A stretch of 39,125 nucleotides of DNA, taken from the NCBI GenBank assembly GCA_017998095.1, contig JAGODU010000020.1, forward strand, positions 1 to 39,125, given 5' to 3'. The stretch comes from Prolixibacteraceae bacterium. GTDB lineage: Bacteria > Bacteroidota > Bacteroidia > Bacteroidales > Prolixibacteraceae. Within the stretch, counting starts at the first letter, position 1. Every line of letters starts with the position of its first letter. Positions 16,061 through 23,453 of this stretch are shown here, piece after piece. Both the position numbers and the translations under genes were made by a program. The notes under the pieces are model-generated. The model worked only from the letters and a program-made list of their open reading frames with translations. It searched no databases and was not told where the DNA came from.

Positions 16061-16935
16061 CGGCTGGCTCTTTTTTTGAATAGTGTCATTAATGATCTAA
16101 CATAGTCTTGCCTTGTGTTGATATTTGTATAATCAACACCGGTCTTTGTAAATGCATTGTCAAGCTGCATATTGTGCTCTTCCCACCAGTGAGAATAATA
16201 TCCTCTGACATTTGGATCAGATGTGTCAACCCACAGATATTGACCGGTTTCAGCATCTTTAAGCTTCATAATTCCTACAGGAGGAAGTTGGGCTTCTCTT
16301 TCATCATAAACCCTTAAACCTACAACATCATGCTTATTTCCTGCAATACTGAGAGATCTTTGTAGCCCCTTGTTATCATCAAGAAAATCAGATAAAATAA
16401 AAGCAGTACATCTCTTTTTTATTGCATTTGTAAGATACTCAAGTGCCTGACTTATATTAGTGCCCTTACTTTCAGGTTCAAAATCAATGAGCTCCCTGAT
16501 TATCATAAGCGTGTGACTTCTTCCTTTTTTTGGTGGAATGAATTTTTCAATCTTATCAGAAAAGAATATAACCCCGATCTTGTCATTGTTTTCGATTGCA
16601 GAAAAAGCAAGTACTGCTGCAATTTCAGTGATAACGTTCTTTTTGTATTTGTCGAAAGTCCCAAAATCACGGGAACCGCTTACATCTATGAGAAGCATCA
16701 CAGTAAGTTCCCTTTCTTCTTCAAATACTTTGATAAATGGTTTATTATATCTGGCTGTTACATTCCAGTCAATATTTCTGATATCATCACCATATTGATA
16801 TTCTCTGACTTCACTAAAGGCCATACCCCTTCCTTTGAAGGCTGAATGATATTCACCTGCAAATATATTTTTTGAAAGTCCCCTCGACTTTATCTCAATT
16901 TTCCTGACTTTCTTTAATAATTCAGTATGATCCAC
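16057..16935 (-). CDS. DUF58 domain protein
   Basis: 292 aa, soluble. The conserved DUF58 segment FAGEYHSAFKGRGMAFSEVR, EYQYGDDIRNIDWNVTARYN, KPFIKVFEEERELTVMLLID lies at about residues 25-95, followed by a VWA-like fold with D-V-S-G-S (LLIDVSGSRDFG). This family is the usual partner of MoxR AAA ATPases. The gene follows moxR by 15 nt and overlaps the next gene, so all are one transcript. The protein has no membrane helix, in contrast to the longer DUF58 proteins of other phyla. Confidence 0.88.
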   Translation of the reverse strand: MDHTELLKKVRKIEIKSRGLSKNIFAGEYHSAFKGRGMAFSEVREYQYGDDIRNIDWNVTARYNKPFIKVFEEERELTVMLLIDVSGSRDFGTFDKYKKNVITEIAAVLAFSAIENNDKIGVIFFSDKIEKFIPPKKGRSHTLMIIRELIDFEPESKGTNISQALEYLTNAIKKRCTAFILSDFLDDNKGLQRSLSIAGNKHDVVGLRVYDEREAQLPPVGIMKLKDAETGQYLWVDTSDPNVRGYYSHWWEEHNMQLDNAFTKTGVDYTNINTRQDYVRSLMTLFKKRASR

Positions 16936-16950
16936 TTTTTTTAATTTTTA

Positions 16951-17946
16951 CTAAGGTACTTCAACTGTATTCAGTATTTCGCTTATTATTTCTTCAGTAG
17001 TAAGATTTGTTGCTTCAGCTTCATAGCTTAACCCAATCCTGTGGCGTAAAACATCATGGCAAACTGCTCTTACATCTTCAGGAATAACATAGCCTCTTCG
17101 TTTAATGAATGCGTAAGCTTTTGATGCCTGAGCCAGACTAATACTTGCACGAGGAGAACCTCCATAGGTAATCATTTCCTTATATTTTTCAAGTCCGTAA
17201 TCAGAAGGTTTTCTTGTTGCAAATACTATGTCAACAATGTACTTCTGAATTTTTTCATCCATGTAAACTTCCCTTACAACATCACGGGCTTTAATTATAT
17301 CAACCGGCTTAAGAATTGTATTCGGCTTTGGAAAATCTTTTAAAAGATTCTGCTGAATGATAAGCTTTTCTTCTTCTTTCTGAGGATAATTGATAACAAC
17401 CTTCAACATAAACCTGTCAACTTGTGCTTCAGGCAGAGGATATGTACCTTCCTGTTCAATCGGGTTTTGTGTTGCCATTACAAGAAATGGTTGTTCAAGA
17501 CTGTAAGTGTGATCACCCAATGTTATTTGTCTTTCCTGCATAGCTTCCAATAAAGCAGACTGCACTTTAGCCGGTGCCCTGTTTATTTCATCAGCCAGCA
17601 CAAAATTTGTGAATATAGGTCCCTTCTTTACTACAAACTCTTCCTTCTTCTGACTGTAAATCAATGTTCCGATCAAATCAGCAGGCAATAAATCCGGAGT
17701 AAATTGTATCCTTGCAAAATCAGCATCAATTATTTTTGCCAATGTATTTATTGCAAGCGTCTTTGCCAATCCGGGTACCCCTTCAAGCAAAATATGACCG
17801 TCTGATAATAATCCTATTAACAGACTTTCAACTAAATGTTTCTGACCTACAATTACCTTGTTCATTTCCATTGTAATAAGGTCAACAAATTGACTCTCGA
17901 GTTGAATCTTATCGTTCAGAGCTCTTATATCTGTATTGATAGTCAT
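16951..17946 (-). CDS. MoxR-family AAA+ ATPase
   Basis: 331 aa, first gene of the Bat operon. Walker A is G56-V-P-G-L-A-K62-T63, with Ala before Lys as is normal for MoxR. Walker B is VLADE with D119-E120, followed by INRAPAKVQSALLEAMQERQ. Sensor 1 is in MATQNPIEQEGTYPLPEAQV, and an Arg finger follows in VDRF. The C-terminal lid has GGSPRASISLAQASKAYAF. MoxR ATPases act as chaperones that mature or activate VWA-domain complexes, consistent with three VWA-type genes downstream. Expected promoter region is the 273-bp divergent spacer. Confidence 0.92.
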   Translation of the reverse strand: MTINTDIRALNDKIQLESQFVDLITMEMNKVIVGQKHLVESLLIGLLSDGHILLEGVPGLAKTLAINTLAKIIDADFARIQFTPDLLPADLIGTLIYSQKKEEFVVKKGPIFTNFVLADEINRAPAKVQSALLEAMQERQITLGDHTYSLEQPFLVMATQNPIEQEGTYPLPEAQVDRFMLKVVINYPQKEEEKLIIQQNLLKDFPKPNTILKPVDIIKARDVVREVYMDEKIQKYIVDIVFATRKPSDYGLEKYKEMITYGGSPRASISLAQASKAYAFIKRRGYVIPEDVRAVCHDVLRHRIGLSYEAEATNLTTEEIISEILNTVEVP

Positions 17947-18025
17947 ATGATAAAGAATTTATTAATTGTTTCTTATTTTCTGAATGCGAATATAAATCAA
18001 TGAAAAGTTTTTATGAATTTATAAT

Positions 18026-18148
18026 TGTTAAAAATTGTTAAACAATTAAAGATTTTTTTTCAATTTAATTTATTGAATTTCAATGCTATATTATTTCACA
18101 TTAAATATTTTCTAATGTAATTACACGAAAATGTTAAAAAGTGTTAAA
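18026..18148. promoter_or_regulatory. Duplicated 17-nt motif in the divergent spacer
   Basis: TGTTAAAAATTGTTAAA at 18026-18042 recurs as TGTTAAAAAGTGTTAAA at 18132-18148, differing at one of 17 positions. Each copy is itself a pair of TGTTAAA words with a 10-nt period, and the two copies are 106 nt apart, about ten helical turns. The left copy also forms a near-palindrome AATTGTT-A-AACAATT at 18033-18047. Position between moxR (minus) and the DUF1893-ABC gene (plus) fits an operator that could bridge by looping. This is inference from pattern only. Confidence 0.4.
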
Positions 18149-18188
18149 GAAAATGACCTATTTAAACGTCAGTTTTATGATATCATTC

Positions 18189-18196
18189 TATATTTG
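18189..18196 (+). promoter_or_regulatory. Candidate -7 box for the metal-transport operon
   Basis: TATATTTG matches TAnnTTTG exactly and lies 23 nt before the GTG start of the DUF1893-ABC gene. No TTTG or TTG box is found at the usual spacing upstream, so an activator may be needed or the match may be chance. Confidence 0.35.
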
Positions 18197-18219
18197 CTGA
18201 TTACATTTTAATTCTTATT

Positions 18220-19239
18220 GTGGAACAGTCTCTTATAATTACTCTCGGTAGCAATGAAATTTTCTCAAGTCACAGTAAATGGCTTTATCCTCTTTTTGAA
18301 CTTGAAGATTTTTTTAAATCAAATAGCTTTAATGTTGATGATTTATTGCTTACCGATAAGATTGCCGGTAAAGCTGCTGCTTTTCTGATAGTCAGGCTTG
18401 GTTTTAAGAAGGTCCATATTCATATCATTAGTGAAGGTGCAATAACGGTATTTCAAAAGTATGGAATCAATTTGTCTTACGATCAACTTGTTCCCCGAAT
18501 TCAATGTAAAACCGAAGTTTTAGTAAATAAAGATGATGATGTTGATTATGTCTGGCAGATGTTACGAAGAAGGGCTGGAAGAGTTGCAGGACTTACTGTT
18601 GAAATTGAAAATTTAAATGTTTCTATAAATAATCAGGTCATTATTGAAAACCTTAATCTAAAGGTAGGGAAGGGTGAACATATTTTTATTAAGGGACCAA
18701 ACGGTTCCGGGAAAACTACTTTGCTTAAGTCTATTCTTGGCCTTCAAAAATTTAATTCGGGAATTATTAGTATTGGCGATTTACATGTTGGCAGTAACGA
18801 ATGGAACAAAAACCGATCTGTCGTTGGCTATGTTCCTCAGGGACTTGTTAATAACTCTTTCCCTTTTTCTGCTTCTGAAGTTGTTGAAATTGCTTTTTCT
18901 TCAAAGAATATTGAAAAGGCTGAAAGGGATATTCAAATTGAAATTGCTATGCGCCGTACCGGGTGCTTTCATTTGGCGAAAAGGCCTTTCAATGAATTAT
19001 CAGGAGGAGAAAAGCAAAGAGTCAACATTGCCAGGTGTCTTTGCCAGCAGGCTAAAGTGCTTTTACTTGATGAACCAACTTCTTTTCTTGACAGAAAATC
19101 AAAGGATGATTTGTATGACCTTCTTGTTGAAGTGTGGGCAAATGAAGCTCCTACAGCAATAATTGTTTCTCATGATTATCAGTGGATAGATAAGTTCGGA
19201 TGGCCGGTTTATGAAATGAATGATAAAAGAATATGTTAG
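18220..19239 (+). CDS. DUF1893-ABC ATPase fusion (metal transporter, ZnuC-like)
   Basis: 339 aa with a GTG start; no other start lies in the N-terminal 110 residues. Residues about 1-112 match DUF1893 (TM1506-type, deaminase-like fold): LLLTDKIAGKAAAFLIVRLG, VHIHIISEGAITVFQKYGIN, YDQLVPRIQC. Residues about 125-339 are an ABC ATPase: Walker A G159-PNGSGK165-TT, Q-loop Gln207 (GYVPQG), signature L260-SGGE264-KQR, Walker B LLLD284-E285, switch His318. The ATPase resembles those of zinc/manganese importers and the next two genes are the matching permease and binding protein. The stop overlaps the permease start by 7 nt. The role of the fused domain is unknown; it may regulate the ATPase or act on a small substrate. 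Confidence 0.85.
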   Translation: MEQSLIITLGSNEIFSSHSKWLYPLFELEDFFKSNSFNVDDLLLTDKIAGKAAAFLIVRLGFKKVHIHIISEGAITVFQKYGINLSYDQLVPRIQCKTEVLVNKDDDVDYVWQMLRRRAGRVAGLTVEIENLNVSINNQVIIENLNLKVGKGEHIFIKGPNGSGKTTLLKSILGLQKFNSGIISIGDLHVGSNEWNKNRSVVGYVPQGLVNNSFPFSASEVVEIAFSSKNIEKAERDIQIEIAMRRTGCFHLAKRPFNELSGGEKQRVNIARCLCQQAKVLLLDEPTSFLDRKSKDDLYDLLVEVWANEAPTAIIVSHDYQWIDKFGWPVYEMNDKRIC

Positions 19240-20036
19240 AAATTCTTACATATCCTCCTGTATTACGAGGTTTTGTCGTTTTACTGGTTTCAGGTTTCTC
19301 TTTCCCCGTAGTGGGTGTTTACCTGCTGAGGATGAACCTTCTGCCATTAAGGTTTATGCTAATGCATGGCGCATTGCTTGGTGGTGCTGTTGCTTTGGCT
19401 TTAAACATTAATCCGTTGATGACAACTATGATTGTGAATCTTTTGTTGGTTTGGTTTATGATTAAAGCTTCCCGCGACTTGAATGTAAATGCCGGATTTG
19501 TAAGTATCTTTATTATGGTTGCTGCTATCGGTGTTGCTTTTGCTTTTATTTCTATTTTTAATGTTCAGGCTAAAGATACCCTTTCTCTTTTGTGGGGTAG
19601 TATTTATAGCATAACTCCCATGCAAACTGTGTTTTTTATCTTTGTTTCAATTTTGGTTATTGTCTTTCAGATTCTTAAAAACAAACAACTTAATGCCGTC
19701 TTCTTTGATCAATCAGTGGCATTTTCATCAGGTGTGAATGAGAAAGCACTTCAGAATGCTGTTATTTTACTTACTTCTTTTATCGTTGCCGTAGCAATGA
19801 AATTAATAGGAGCTTTGCTTATTGATGCAATAATTATTTTACCTGCCCTTATTTCTACATTACATGCTAAAAGCATGAAGGAAGTAATAAAATGGGCTTC
19901 TTTATGGGGAGGTATTTTTGCTTTTACCGGATTCTTTGCTTCTTACTTTCTTAAAATTCCTGCAAGCTCTGCTATTGCTGTTATTGCTACTCTTGTTTTT
20001 ATGTTCTTTTATTTTAAAAATAAGTTTAAAAAATGA
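19233..20036 (+). CDS. Zinc/manganese-type ABC permease (ZnuB-like)
   Basis: 267 aa with seven to eight hydrophobic segments. The family pattern of the ABC-3 group is present: VGVYLLRMNLLPLRFMLMHG, ALLGGAVALALNINP, then LLWGSIYSITPMQ and AVAMKLIGALLIDAIIILPA. These proteins form the inner-membrane channel for divalent metals. The start overlaps the ATPase stop by 7 nt and the stop overlaps the next start by 4 nt, so the three transporter genes are translationally coupled. Confidence 0.88.
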   Translation: MLEILTYPPVLRGFVVLLVSGFSFPVVGVYLLRMNLLPLRFMLMHGALLGGAVALALNINPLMTTMIVNLLLVWFMIKASRDLNVNAGFVSIFIMVAAIGVAFAFISIFNVQAKDTLSLLWGSIYSITPMQTVFFIFVSILVIVFQILKNKQLNAVFFDQSVAFSSGVNEKALQNAVILLTSFIVAVAMKLIGALLIDAIIILPALISTLHAKSMKEVIKWASLWGGIFAFTGFFASYFLKIPASSAIAVIATLVFMFFYFKNKFKK

Positions 20037-20773
20037 AGTTTTTCTTATTCGTTATATCTATTCTGTTATCTGTTTATTCAGTTGCAGGTCAAAAGGTAAA
20101 AATCCTTGCTTCAAGCTCTTGGACTGCGGCTTATGTATATGCTGCCGGTATTGATGATGTTGATATTCTTGCTCCAGTTGATATGATTCATCCTTCTGAA
20201 TATGAACTTAATTTGAATGATTTTAAAAGGATTAACGATGCTGATTTCATTGTTTACGGGGGATATGAAGTTGCTTTTAAAGAGTTGATGAAAAATAACT
20301 CAGTAAATAAAAATAAATTCATTAAGATAAATACAGGCTATAATTTGGAAACTATCAAGGCTTCTGTTAATCTTATTGCTTCTAAAACTAATACTTTAAA
20401 TGCTGCCCGGGCCAATTTAGATTCAATTGCCTCTGCTTTTTCTTCTGCAAGAAAATTGATTGAAGATCATAATTTAAATGGTAAACCGGTGATCTGTCAT
20501 TTCTTTCAGAAAGATTTTATTACTGAAACAGGTATGATTCCTGTATACATTTTCGGGCCATCTCCTCTTGAAGCATATCAAATTAAAGAAATTGCTGATA
20601 AGAATGCTGTCCTGATTGCGGATAATCTTCATAACCCAATTGCTGATCCAATAGCTGAAATTAAAAAGAATATCAGAAAAGTTGATCTTATTAATTTCCC
20701 CGGAACTAATAAAACACGATCTTTGATTGATGTTATCAATTTTAATATTAATCAGATAATTGGTGTTAAATAA
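20033..20773 (+). CDS. Metal-binding periplasmic protein (ZnuA-like)
   Basis: 246 aa. Signal peptide (residues 1-19, SVYSVAGQ). The mature part follows the cluster A-I binding-protein pattern: KVKILASSSWTAAYVYAAGI, DVDILAPVDMIHPSEYELNL with His53, DFIVYGGYEVAFKELM, VICHFFQKDF with His156, and IADNLHNPIADPIAEI with His200. The His-rich loop of classical ZnuA is missing and there are fewer candidate His ligands, so the metal and affinity are uncertain. Gram-negative ZnuA proteins are usually longer (about 300 aa). It starts within the permease stop codon and shares one base with the truA start. Confidence 0.8.
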   Translation: MKFFLFVISILLSVYSVAGQKVKILASSSWTAAYVYAAGIDDVDILAPVDMIHPSEYELNLNDFKRINDADFIVYGGYEVAFKELMKNNSVNKNKFIKINTGYNLETIKASVNLIASKTNTLNAARANLDSIASAFSSARKLIEDHNLNGKPVICHFFQKDFITETGMIPVYIFGPSPLEAYQIKEIADKNAVLIADNLHNPIADPIAEIKKNIRKVDLINFPGTNKTRSLIDVINFNINQIIGVK

Positions 20774-21531
20774 TGCAAAGGTATTTTATTCAACTGGCTT
20801 TTAATGGTACTAAATATCATGGCTGGCAGATTCAGCCTAATGCTGTTACTGTTCAGGAGGTCATTACCAATGCGGTATCTGTCCTTACAGGAGAACAGGT
20901 TGAAATAACCGGCGCAGGAAGAACAGATACAGGTGTTCATGCTTCTTTTTATGTGGCTCATTTTGATTTGAATACTGAAACAGATCCTGATTACCTGTGT
21001 AATAAACTTAATGCTTTTCTTCCCGATGATATTGTTATTAGGAAAATTTTTCCCGTTGTATCAGATTATCATGCCCGTTTTAGTGCAGTTTCCCGAACAT
21101 ACCGCTATTTCTTATCCGGGGCAAGACAGCCATTTAAAAAAGAATTTACTGCATATTATCCTCATAAACTGAATATTGAGTTGATGAAAGAAGCATGTCC
21201 AATATTAAAGGAATACACCGATTTTACTTCTTTCAGCAAACTGCATACTGATGTCAGGACAAACAATTGCATCATTAGTCATGCCGACTGGTTCTATGAA
21301 AATGATATAATGGTTTTTGAAATATCTGCCGACCGTTTCCTTAGAAATATGGTACGATCAATTGTTGGTACAATGATCGATATTGGAAGAGGGAAAACTT
21401 CTCTTCAGGGCTTAAAAGATATTATAGAAGCAAAGAACAGAAGTAGGGCAGGGACGTCAGTTCCTGCAAAAGGATTGTTTCTTGTTGATATAAAATATCC
21501 TGAAGAAATTGAAAAGCTATTGTTGAGATAA
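20773..21531 (+). CDS. truA: tRNA pseudouridine(38-40) synthase
   Basis: 252 aa. TruA converts U38-U40 in the anticodon arm of many tRNAs to pseudouridine. The catalytic Asp52 lies in GAGR-T-D52-TGVHA; HGWQIQPNAVTVQEVI precedes it, and RTYRYFLSGARQPF and FLRNMVRSIVGTMIDIGRGK follow. Length is as expected. The start codon overlaps the metal-binding protein stop codon by one base (TAATG), so it is the last gene of that operon. A strong terminator follows within 2 nt. Confidence 0.95.
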   Translation: MQRYFIQLAFNGTKYHGWQIQPNAVTVQEVITNAVSVLTGEQVEITGAGRTDTGVHASFYVAHFDLNTETDPDYLCNKLNAFLPDDIVIRKIFPVVSDYHARFSAVSRTYRYFLSGARQPFKKEFTAYYPHKLNIELMKEACPILKEYTDFTSFSKLHTDVRTNNCIISHADWFYENDIMVFEISADRFLRNMVRSIVGTMIDIGRGKTSLQGLKDIIEAKNRSRAGTSVPAKGLFLVDIKYPEEIEKLLLR

Positions 21532-21532
21532 T

Positions 21533-21564
21533 AAAAAAGGCCTTGCATTTGCAAGGCCTTTTTT
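21533..21564. terminator. Bidirectional rho-independent terminator
   Basis: A 15-bp inverted repeat: AAAAAAGGCCTTGCA at 21533-21547 and its complement at 21550-21564, effectively an 8-bp GGCCTTGC stem with a four-base loop and A/T tracts on both sides. It ends both the truA operon and the converging susD gene. Confidence 0.93.
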
Positions 21565-21583
21565 TATTAGATATGGATTTTTA

Positions 21584-23428
21584 TTACCAACCAGGGTTCT
21601 GTGTAATTGAACCATTAGTATTGTTGATTTCAGCTTCTGGTAAAGGCCATATTTCATGTTTACCAATCTGGAATGCATCACCAAACTGTTCTTGTATTGT
21701 CAATCCTGAGTTTTCAGTATACTGATATTGAAGAGCATCTTGTTTCAATACCTTTTCTGCTCTTCCTGTACGTACTATATCCCAGAACTGATGTCCTTCA
21801 AATGCAAGTTCAACACGACGTTCTGCCCATACATCTTCAACAGTTACTGCAGTTAAAGCCTTTGGATAACCGGTATTTCCTGCATTACGTGCTCTGTCTC
21901 TTACTCTGTTGATCCAGGTAAGTGCATCAGCTGTTTGTCCTGCTTTTACAGCTGCTTCAGCTCCAATTAGGAGAAGATCTGCAAAACGGAACATTTTTGT
22001 ATTATGAGGAGCATCACCCAAAGATCCTTGAATTGATGTAAACATTGGATCATTGAAATATTTCCATGTTACTCTTCCGGTAGCTGGATTATTGTAATAC
22101 GGAGCAATATAAACAGAATCCGGATATGCTGCCCTTAATTTTTCATTTGAATAATAATATGGAACTTTGTCTTCAGCTGTTATTACAGATAGCTTATATC
22201 TTGGATCCATTATCTTACCGTTTTCCATACACCCATTATCTCTGAATGCAGTTTCAACAAAATACTTCGTTGGAAGCATGAATCCCCAGAAATACTCTTG
22301 AACTTCTAATACATCTACTTTATTAATAGCATCATATCTCCATGCCTGAACAGCCCTTACTCCATAATATTGTGGAACAAGATTTCCTTCCTGACCTTCA
22401 GGGAATGTGCTGGATCCTGTTTGACGGTGCTGAACATCAAATATTGATTCAGCACAGTTGTTTGCTTCAGGTTGCCAGATATATTTATAACCAGAGACCT
22501 GTGCCTGGAATTCCCCGACCTTACCTAATCTTGTTATTGTAAACGGACCATTATGCCCTGTTTCACCCATTAACCAGTAATTTCCTGAATTGATTACTTC
22601 TTTAGCAGTATTGTATGCTTCATTCCACTTTTCCTGATACAGATAAGTCTTTGCAAGCATAGCTTTTGCAGCTCCTTGTGTTGCCCTGCCAATATTTGTA
22701 GCGTCATGTGCAACAGGTAAAAGTGAACTTGCTTTTATGAAGTCTTCTTCAATCTTACCCCAGGTATATGAAAGTTCCGGACGAGTTGCATTCCATTCTT
22801 CCTGAAGCAATACATGATCAATAAAAGGTACACCCTTTAGTTGATTGTTGAAGTATTTCTGTAACTGCGGTTCTCCACCGAATGTAACCTGAAGTAGGAA
22901 ATGCATGTACCCTCTTAAAAAATAAGCTTCTCCTAATATCCTTGTTCTCAATGCTTCATCAAATCCTTCTATTGGTTCTCCAATATACCCGATTACAAGA
23001 TTACAACGATATATACCACGATACAGGTAACTCCACATTGTTAATGAATATGTTGAGGTTGGAGTATTCGTAAATTTCATCGTCTGTTGAAGAGCCGGCT
23101 GGTCATTACCTCCCGGTTCTCCTCCTGCCATTGCATCTCCAGAACAAACAGTTCCGGCAAACTGACACCTTTCAATGCTTTCACCTAATTGAAGAATGTC
23201 GTAGGCTGCATTTATACCTTGCTCAGCTCCGCTTTCTGTTGTATAGAATGAATTATCTGTAGCAGTATGGGGCTTCTTATCTAAGAACTCTTCTTCATTA
23301 CATGACATAAAAGCAAATATTGAAAGCAATAATGCTGCTGATAGTATCTTACTTATATGTCTTGTTACACCCTGTCTTTTAATTTCAGGATGTAATGTTT
23401 TATTGTGTATTTGATTTCTTCGTTTCAT
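21584..23428 (-). CDS. SusD/RagB-family surface glycan-binding lipoprotein
   Basis: 614 aa. The lipobox is FAFMSC with Cys43, followed by acidic residues NEEEFLDKKP as is usual for surface-exposed Bacteroidota lipoproteins. The SusD-like N-terminal part holds TPR-like helices (NAAYDILQLGESIERCQF, LGEAYFLRGYMHFLLQVTFG), and the C-terminal RagB/SusD part holds the signature FRFADLLLIGAEAAVKAGQT, INRVRDRARNAG and ERRVELAFEGHQFWDIVRTG. It forms a lid on the SusC barrel and binds the incoming nutrient. The region before the hydrophobic signal is long (about 25 residues) with no later Met that keeps the signal. It follows susC by 25 nt. Confidence 0.93.
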   Translation of the reverse strand: MKRRNQIHNKTLHPEIKRQGVTRHISKILSAALLLSIFAFMSCNEEEFLDKKPHTATDNSFYTTESGAEQGINAAYDILQLGESIERCQFAGTVCSGDAMAGGEPGGNDQPALQQTMKFTNTPTSTYSLTMWSYLYRGIYRCNLVIGYIGEPIEGFDEALRTRILGEAYFLRGYMHFLLQVTFGGEPQLQKYFNNQLKGVPFIDHVLLQEEWNATRPELSYTWGKIEEDFIKASSLLPVAHDATNIGRATQGAAKAMLAKTYLYQEKWNEAYNTAKEVINSGNYWLMGETGHNGPFTITRLGKVGEFQAQVSGYKYIWQPEANNCAESIFDVQHRQTGSSTFPEGQEGNLVPQYYGVRAVQAWRYDAINKVDVLEVQEYFWGFMLPTKYFVETAFRDNGCMENGKIMDPRYKLSVITAEDKVPYYYSNEKLRAAYPDSVYIAPYYNNPATGRVTWKYFNDPMFTSIQGSLGDAPHNTKMFRFADLLLIGAEAAVKAGQTADALTWINRVRDRARNAGNTGYPKALTAVTVEDVWAERRVELAFEGHQFWDIVRTGRAEKVLKQDALQYQYTENSGLTIQEQFGDAFQIGKHEIWPLPEAEINNTNGSITQNPGW

Positions 23429-23453
23429 TTTTCTTTTTTTTAAGTTAGGTTAA

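Noticed and set aside
16513..16845. Plus-strand open frame of 110 codons
   Set aside because: It is fully antisense to the DUF58 gene, whose conserved motifs explain the sequence.
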